Of a stretch of 41,002 bases of DNA, positions 35,777-41,002 are shown piece after piece. How positions within the stretch are numbered: position 1 is the stretch's first letter; each line of letters starts with the position of its first letter. The notes beneath the pieces are model-generated. The model did not search any database, was not told the DNA's origin, and saw only the letters and a program-made list of their open reading frames with translations. Both the position numbers and the translations under genes were made by a program. Source of the DNA: Henriciella sp. (GTDB lineage: Bacteria > Pseudomonadota > Alphaproteobacteria > Caulobacterales > Hyphomonadaceae); assembly GCA_012960415.1 (NCBI GenBank), contig DUBH01000067.1, forward strand, positions 30,905 through 71,906. The letters run 5' to 3'.

Positions 35777-35804
35777 ATCTCTGGCTGAGGGGCTGAGACA
35801 CAAC

Positions 35805-38800
35805 ATGGCAGACAGAACGTCAGGACCAGCAGACATCGCAATTGTGGGCTACGGTGCCATGTTCCCGGGCCGTGGGGACACGCCGGGCTTCTGGCGCGAT
35901 ATTGCAGAAGGCGTCGATACGCTGGGGCCGGTACCGCCGACCCACTGGCTGATCGAAGACTATTACGACGCCAATCCGCGCGCCCGCGACAAGACATATG
36001 GCGAGCGCGGCGGCTTCCTCTCGCCGCAAGGCTTCGATCCGCTTTCCTTTGGCATCCCGCCGAACCAGATCGACGCGACTGACAGCGCGCAGCTGCTCGC
36101 CCTTATGGTCGCACAGACCGCACTGGATGAGGCTGAAAAGGCCACCAATGGCACCATCGACCGCAAGCGTACCTCCTGCATCCTTGGCGTCGCATCGGCC
36201 ACCGAGCTTGTCGGCCATATGTCCGGCCGCCTGCAGCGCCCGTCATGGGTAAAGGGCCTGCGCGAGGCTGGCCTGCCAGAGACGCAGGTGCAGGCGATCG
36301 CCGACAAGATTTCTGAGAATTTCTCCGAGTGGAAGGAAAGCACCTTTCCCGGCCTTCTCGGCAATGTCGTCGCCGGGCGGATCGCCAACCGGATGGACCT
36401 TGGCGGCTCGAACTATGTGACAGATGCGGCCTGCGCCTCATCCCTCTCGGCGCTGCACGGCGCCATCCATGAGCTTCGCGCCGGTGATAGCGACCTTGTC
36501 CTCGCCGGCGGTGTCGACGCGCTGAACGACATTCTCATGTATATGTGCTTTTCCAAGACACCGGCCCTGTCGCCGACAGGGGATTGCCGCCCCTTCTCGG
36601 ACAAGGCCGACGGCACCATGCTTGGCGAAGGGATCGGCATCCTGGCGCTCCGCCGGCTTTCCGATGCAGAGCGGGACGGAAACCGTATTCATGCTGTCAT
36701 CAAGGGGATTGGCGCAGGCTCGGACGGGCGCGCTACGGCGATCTATGCCCCGCTCCCGGATGGTCAGGCCCGCGCGCTTGGCCGCGCCTATGAACAGGCG
36801 GGTTATGACCCGCGCTCTGTCGAACTCGTCGAAGCACACGGCACCGGTACAAAAGCGGGTGACGCCGCCGAAATATCCGGCCTGAAACTTGTCTTCTGCA
36901 AGGAAGGCGAAAGCGTCTCCGATCCGTGGTGCGCCATCGGCTCTGTGAAATCACAGATCGGCCACACCAAGGCGGCTGCAGGCTCTGCCAGCCTCATCAA
37001 GACGGTCATGGCGCTCTCGCGCAAAGCGCTGCCACCGACACTGAAAGTCGACCAGCCCGCCCCCGCGCTCGCCGGGTCACCCTTCTATGTAAATCGCGAG
37101 CTACGCCCCTGGGTCAGAGACAAGGCCCATCCGCGACGCGCCTCTGTCAGCTCCTTCGGCTTCGGAGGGTCGAACTTTCACGTCACGCTGGAAGAATATA
37201 CCGGCCAGCTCGCCCCTCACCCCGACCGCATTTTGCCAGCCGAGCTGGTCATGGTTTCGGCAGACACGCCGGACAACCTCGCCAAGACTATCGAGACTAT
37301 CGCGTCGAAGCTGGTGCATGAGGAAGACCTCGCCATCGCGGCCAGCGAAGGCCACGTCTCATTTGCTGCCGATGCCGTCTGCCGCGCGGCCATCACCGCC
37401 AGCGACAATAAGGACTTCGCCGCCAAAGCCGCAAAGCTTGCCTCGCTCATTCGCGCAGGCACTGCCGAAACAGCCCCTCTGCCGAAAGGCGCCACCATCA
37501 GCCTCAGTAAGGCCGCGCCCGGAAAGCTCGCCTACCTTATGCCCGGACAGGGCAGCCAGTATGTCGGCATGGGCCGTGAGCTCGCGCTCGCCTTCCCTGA
37601 AGCGCGCGCCGCATGGGACTTTGCCGCCAGCCACAAGAAAGCGGGCAAGCTCGCCCTTCACCGGCTCGCTTTCCCGCCATCGGCTTTCAATGACGAAGAC
37701 GCCAAGGCGCAGGCCGATACGCTGACCGCGATGGAGAACGCACAGCCCGCGCTCGCTGCAGCGTCACTGGCCGTTCTCGCCGTGCTCGAAAAGGCCGGAC
37801 TAAACGCCGACATGGCCGCCGGTCATAGCTTTGGAGAGATCATGGCGCTCAATGCCGCCGGCGTTCTCTCTGACAAGGATGCGCTCTCGACCGCCGTCAA
37901 ACGCGCCAAGCTGATGAACAAAGCCGCCGCCGACAATGAAGGCGCAATGCTGGCGACACAGGCATCCAGCGAGCAGCTCGCGCCAATTCTCAAAAACCAT
38001 CCGGACGTCGTTGTCGCCAATGACAATGCGCCGACCCAGACCGTGCTCTCCGGACCGGTCGACGCGATCGAAGCGGCCCGTCAGGCCATAGAGGCCGCTG
38101 GCATCAAGGCGCGCCGCCTGCCGGTCGCGTCGGCCTTTCACTCGCCGATAGTTGCAGGCGCCGTTGCCCCGTTCCGCAAGGCGCTCGGCAAGACTGACTT
38201 TGCCAAGGCTGACTTCCCTGTCTTCGCCAATGCCTCGGCCAAGCGCTACCCGCTTGCCTATGACAAACAGCGTGATCTCCTCGCCGGACAGATCGAAAGC
38301 CCCGTCCGCTTCCGTGAGATCATTGAGGCGATGCATGAGGCAGGCGTCACCACCTTCTTGGAAGCTGGCCCCGGCACGGTGCTGACCGCGCTTGTCGGCC
38401 AGATCCTTCCCGGCAAGGCGACCGCCGTCGCGCTCGATGACAAGAAGGGCAGCGGCCTCGCCGCTTTCCTCGCTGGCATCGGCAAGCTGGCTGTCCTCGG
38501 CCATGAAGTCGACCTCGAAGCGCTCTTTGCCAACATGCCAGCGCCAGAACCGCGAAAAGCCCGTTCCAAGCACGCGATCGACCTTACCGGCGCCAATTAC
38601 AACAAGCCCTATCCGCCGAAAGGCGGTGCAGCCGCGCTCCCGCCGCCAAACGCCGAGAACACCCGGCCAAAGCTGAGCGAACCCTTATCCGCTGCTCCAC
38701 CCGACCCGATTGCATCAAAGCCAGCACCGCCAACACCTTCTTCTGTAAAGTCACCCCAGCCAGGACCTTCGCCCATGACTGAGCCCCGCCAGACCGCTCC

Positions 38801-39728
38801 CGCCTCCACCGCCGCGCAGATCCACGCGCAGATGACGGAGGCGCATAATGCCTACATGCAGACACTCCAGACGGCGCACGCCCAGTATATGCAGGCGACG
38901 CAAGCGATGCTCGCGGCGTCCAGCGCAGTCCCTGCCGCCGCGGCGCAACCGCAAGCCGCGCCAGCGCCTCGGCCCGTGGCCCCACCTGCCCCGGCACCGG
39001 TCGCAGCAGCTCCTGCACCTCAACCGGCGCCAGCTCCCGTCCCATCTGCGCCTGCCCCGGCGCCTGCGCCGATCATGGCAGCGCCAACGCCTGCTCCGGC
39101 TCCGGCCCCTGCTCCAGCCGCCGCGCAGGACTTCACCGCACTCGTGACCAGCCTCGTCGCTGAGAAAACCGGCTACCCGTCAGACATGCTCGAACCTGAC
39201 ATGGACCTTGAGGGTGAGCTGGGCGTCGACTCCATCAAGCAGGTCGAGATCCTCTCGGCCCTGCGTGAGAAGATGCCGAGCCTGCCGGAAATCGAGCCTG
39301 AACAGATCGCCGAACTCCGCACGATCGCGAAGATCGCGGCCTTCCTCAGCCCATCGGACAGCGCCGCCCCGGCTCCCGCGCCAGCGGCCCCAGCTGTGCA
39401 CGCGAATGGCAATGGCTATGCGAATGGCAACGGCCACCATATCGCTGCCGCCGCGCCTGCGCCTGCTCCGGCAGCGCCGCCCGCAGCAGCCCCGTCCGGC
39501 GTCAACATGACCGAACTTGTCCGCAACCTCATCGCCGACAAGACGGGCTATCCGCCGGAAATGCTCGAGGACGATATGGACCTTGAGGGCGAGCTTGGTG
39601 TCGACTCCATCAAGCAGGTCGAGATCCTCTCTGCCCTGCGGGAGCAGATGCCGAACCTGCCAGAAGTTGAACCGGAACAGATCGCAGAGCTGCGCTCCAT
39701 CCGGAAGATCGCCGATTTTTTTGGCTAG
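35805..39728 (+). CDS. pfaA: PfaA/HglE-like multidomain synthase, KS-AT-ACP-ACP part
   Basis: A 1307-residue type I iterative polyketide/fatty-acid synthase module. Ketosynthase (about 10-460): C210 in [11 protein letters not shown]345 in EAHGTGT, H387 in GHTKAAAG. Acyltransferase (about 575-900): [10 protein letters not shown] at 581-590, S675 in GHSFGE, H779 in SAFHSP. A 35-residue helical segment rich in Gln/Met (1007-1042) and a long Pro/Ala linker follow. Two acyl carrier proteins: S1143 and S1268, both in [16 protein letters not shown], 125 residues apart. EPA/DHA PfaA proteins carry five or more ACPs; two resemble HglE or secondary-lipid synthases. It stops after the second ACP, with the KR domain continuing in the -1 frame. 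GAGGGGC precedes the ATG. Confidence 0.93.
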   Translation: MADRTSGPADIAIVGYGAMFPGRGDTPGFWRDIAEGVDTLGPVPPTHWLIEDYYDANPRARDKTYGERGGFLSPQGFDPLSFGIPPNQIDATDSAQLLALMVAQTALDEAEKATNGTIDRKRTSCILGVASATELVGHMSGRLQRPSWVKGLREAGLPETQVQAIADKISENFSEWKESTFPGLLGNVVAGRIANRMDLGGSNYVTDAACASSLSALHGAIHELRAGDSDLVLAGGVDALNDILMYMCFSKTPALSPTGDCRPFSDKADGTMLGEGIGILALRRLSDAERDGNRIHAVIKGIGAGSDGRATAIYAPLPDGQARALGRAYEQAGYDPRSVELVEAHGTGTKAGDAAEISGLKLVFCKEGESVSDPWCAIGSVKSQIGHTKAAAGSASLIKTVMALSRKALPPTLKVDQPAPALAGSPFYVNRELRPWVRDKAHPRRASVSSFGFGGSNFHVTLEEYTGQLAPHPDRILPAELVMVSADTPDNLAKTIETIASKLVHEEDLAIAASEGHVSFAADAVCRAAITASDNKDFAAKAAKLASLIRAGTAETAPLPKGATISLSKAAPGKLAYLMPGQGSQYVGMGRELALAFPEARAAWDFAASHKKAGKLALHRLAFPPSAFNDEDAKAQADTLTAMENAQPALAAASLAVLAVLEKAGLNADMAAGHSFGEIMALNAAGVLSDKDALSTAVKRAKLMNKAAADNEGAMLATQASSEQLAPILKNHPDVVVANDNAPTQTVLSGPVDAIEAARQAIEAAGIKARRLPVASAFHSPIVAGAVAPFRKALGKTDFAKADFPVFANASAKRYPLAYDKQRDLLAGQIESPVRFREIIEAMHEAGVTTFLEAGPGTVLTALVGQILPGKATAVALDDKKGSGLAAFLAGIGKLAVLGHEVDLEALFANMPAPEPRKARSKHAIDLTGANYNKPYPPKGGAAALPPPNAENTRPKLSEPLSAAPPDPIASKPAPPTPSSVKSPQPGPSPMTEPRQTAPASTAAQIHAQMTEAHNAYMQTLQTAHAQYMQATQAMLAASSAVPAAAAQPQAAPAPRPVAPPAPAPVAAAPAPQPAPAPVPSAPAPAPAPIMAAPTPAPAPAPAPAAAQDFTALVTSLVAEKTGYPSDMLEPDMDLEGELGVDSIKQVEILSALREKMPSLPEIEPEQIAELRTIAKIAAFLSPSDSAAPAPAPAAPAVHANGNGYANGNGHHIAAAAPAPAPAAPPAAAPSGVNMTELVRNLIADKTGYPPEMLEDDMDLEGELGVDSIKQVEILSALREQMPNLPEVEPEQIAELRSIRKIADFFG

Positions 39729-39763
39729 GGGGCGCGCCGGCGTCGCCTGACGCTGCCCGCCCC
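39716..39763 (+). promoter_or_regulatory. Candidate programmed -1 ribosomal frameshift signal
   Basis: The slippery heptamer T_TTT_TTT (39716-39722) is exactly in phase with the pfaA reading frame (GAT TTT TTT GGC TAG). The spacer is six bases, including the stop codon. It is followed by a GC hairpin: outer stem GGGGCG (39729-39734) with CGCCCC (39758-39763), inner stem 39738-39744 with 39749-39755 (one G-U pair), loop GCCT. After a -1 slip, reading continues through a Pro/Ala linker into the KR domain. A lost T in a homopolymer (T8 read as T7) gives the same continuation and is the main alternative. Confidence 0.6.
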
Positions 39764-40840
39764 GCTTCGCCAGCTCCCGGGCAGGAAGCCGCAACGCTTC
39801 CATCCCTGCCGCTCAAGGCTGTGGCTTATGTCAGCCAATCCGCCATCGGACGGGTGACACCGGGCCTGCGCGAAGCATCGCTGACTGAATGGGTGAGCCC
39901 GGACCTCGGCGCAGCGCAGCCCTTCGTGGCCGCGCTCAATGCATCGGGCTTCAGGGTCAGCGCCGTCACCAGTCCGAGCGGGACAGCCAGCGCCCTGATC
40001 CTCGCCCACGGCCTAACCAGCCCGCGAGAGACTTTGCACGCAGATGCCGTCGCTGCGCTCAAGATCAACGCCCCGCAACTCGAAACCCAGGGCGGCACGG
40101 TCATCCTGCTTCAGGACACAGGCGGGCTCTTCCAGCCGCACGACCACCGGGCCTGGCGCGGCGGGCTTTCCGGCCTTGCCCGCACCGCCGCACGAGAATT
40201 CGCCGCCGCCACAATCCGCCTGATCGATATCGACGTGGCTGGCTTCGGCACGGCGCTCGCGGCCAGCCATCTCGCCGAAGAACTGCTCACGGGCGGCACC
40301 GCGCCCACCGCAGGCCTCAGCCCCGCTGGACGTTACGTGCCGCAGGACACAGACTTCACCCTGCCCCGCAACCAGCCGGGACGCCTTGGCCCGCAGGACG
40401 TCATCCTCGTCACAGGGGGCGCGCGCGGCGTGACTGCAGACTGCGTGATTGAGCTCGCCCGCCGCACAGGCGCGCGCTTCGCACTGCTCGGCCGCTCAGA
40501 GATCACACCATGGCCCTCAGGCCTTCCCGTCACCACAGATGAAAAAGCGCTGCGCGGCGCGCTCGCAAAGGCGGCCAAGGACGCTGGCGAGAGGATCACG
40601 CCTGCCGCGCTTAACAGCCGCGCCCGCGCCTTGCTCTCCGGCGCTGAAATCCGCGAAACGCTGGACGCTATCGCCCGCGCTGGCGGTGAGGCGCGCTACA
40701 TCCCGGCAGACGTCTCTAACCCCGCCGCCCTCGGCGCAGCCCTCACCAATATCCGCAGCCAGCTTGGCGACATTACGGGTCTCGTGCATGGCGCAGGCGT
40801 CCTTGCTGACAAACTCATCCGCGAGAAAACGCCCGAACAG
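39723..40840 (+). CDS. pfaA: PfaA C-terminal ketoreductase domain in the -1 frame (incomplete)
   Basis: A stop-free frame running on from the slip site. It starts with a Pro/Ala linker ([18 protein letters not shown]), then a PfaA-type KR: the structural half around residues 30-210 ([36 protein letters not shown]) and the catalytic half with the NADPH motif [15 protein letters not shown] (about 40409-40450) and [21 protein letters not shown]. In this frame a TGA stands at 39668-39670; there is no ATG, GTG or TTG between it and GTG 39821, which is already inside a conserved strand. So it is not an independent gene. The KR is cut before its Ser and Tyr catalytic residues by the MurI-like sequence that follows at about 40840. 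Confidence 0.85.
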
Positions 40841-41002
40841 ATCCGCGCCCGCAGTCGCAGCATTGCCCGGTTTCTGATTGCCCAGGGCGCCAAGGCGCTG
40901 GTGGTGGCCTGCAACACCGCGACCGCGGCGGCCGTTGCCGAGCTGCGCGAACTGCATGATCTACCGATTATCGGCATGGAGCCCGCCGTCAAGCCGGCGG
41001 CC
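40838..41002 (+). pseudogene. murI: Glutamate racemase (MurI) fragment fused in frame, probable chimeric join
   Basis: From about codon 40838 the frame no longer matches a KR domain but reads [33 protein letters not shown]... and [22 protein letters not shown] carries the catalytic cysteine (codon 40910-40912) of glutamate racemase, and [11 protein letters not shown] is another MurI landmark, in the right order and spacing. MEPAVKPA is characteristic of beta/gamma-proteobacterial MurI. Only the first ~55 residues of this region are visible. KR domains continue here with a completely different sequence. The likely explanation is a misassembled contig end; a real recombination is possible but less likely. 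Confidence 0.8.

Noticed and set aside
39889-40452. An arginine/proline-rich frame of 187 codons in the KR region
   Set aside because: Composition is typical of an out-of-frame reading of GC-rich coding DNA; the KR domain is clear in another frame.
39821-40840. KR domain as a separate gene starting at GTG 39821
   Set aside because: The codon lies inside a conserved strand of the KR structural half, has no Shine-Dalgarno sequence, and the linker upstream is open and Pro/Ala-rich as expected inside a multidomain synthase.

Overview
The window is one continuous stretch of a GC-rich alphaproteobacterial chromosome. Gene style (many acyl-CoA dehydrogenases, NhaC, TauD and PKHD dioxygenases, a DUF1289 protein next to a TIGR02281 protease, a Pfa-type lipid synthase) suggests a marine Hyphomonadaceae-like heterotroph; that placement is inference. 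No rRNA, tRNA, CRISPR array, integrase or transposase was seen. Coding density is high and no gap reaches 300 bases.

Layout. 1-6.3 kb, minus strand: a penicillin-acylase-family hydrolase (cut by the left edge), an NhaC antiporter, a lipoprotein M19 dipeptidase and the recombination ATPase RarA. 6.3-8.8 kb: a TauD-type dioxygenase converging on a PKHD/PiuC-type dioxygenase, which shares a divergent promoter region with a Gly/Glu-rich lipoprotein. 8.8-14.1 kb, minus: an S9 peptidase, a DegP/HtrA protease and a GPH-family transporter. 14.1-19.4 kb, minus: an ABM monooxygenase, RidA, a PaaG-like crotonase, two uncharacterised secreted proteins and an apparently paired (catalytic plus non-catalytic) set of acyl-CoA dehydrogenases, suggesting fatty-acid, steroid or aromatic acyl-CoA breakdown. 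19.5-24 kb: CobT, DUF1289, aspartic protease, TSUP permease, DusA and PCMT. 24-30 kb: a third acyl-CoA dehydrogenase, a ROK sugar kinase, a CaiB-type CoA transferase, an orphan PAS histidine kinase and a nitronate monooxygenase-like enzyme.

30-41 kb, plus strand: a DUF2855 protein, a divergent PEP-carboxylase-like protein, PfaD, and a PfaA/HglE-like polyketide/fatty-acid synthase (KS-AT-ACP-ACP, then KR). This is the most interesting part. The synthase frame ends in a stop right after the second ACP. The KR domain continues in the -1 frame and has no usable start codon. The changeover point is a T_TTT_TTT heptamer followed, after six bases, by a strong GC hairpin: the layout of a programmed -1 frameshift site, although a homopolymer indel is a serious alternative.

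The last ~160 bases do not continue the KR domain. They encode, in frame, a fragment of glutamate racemase (MurI), so the right end of the window is most likely a chimeric join.
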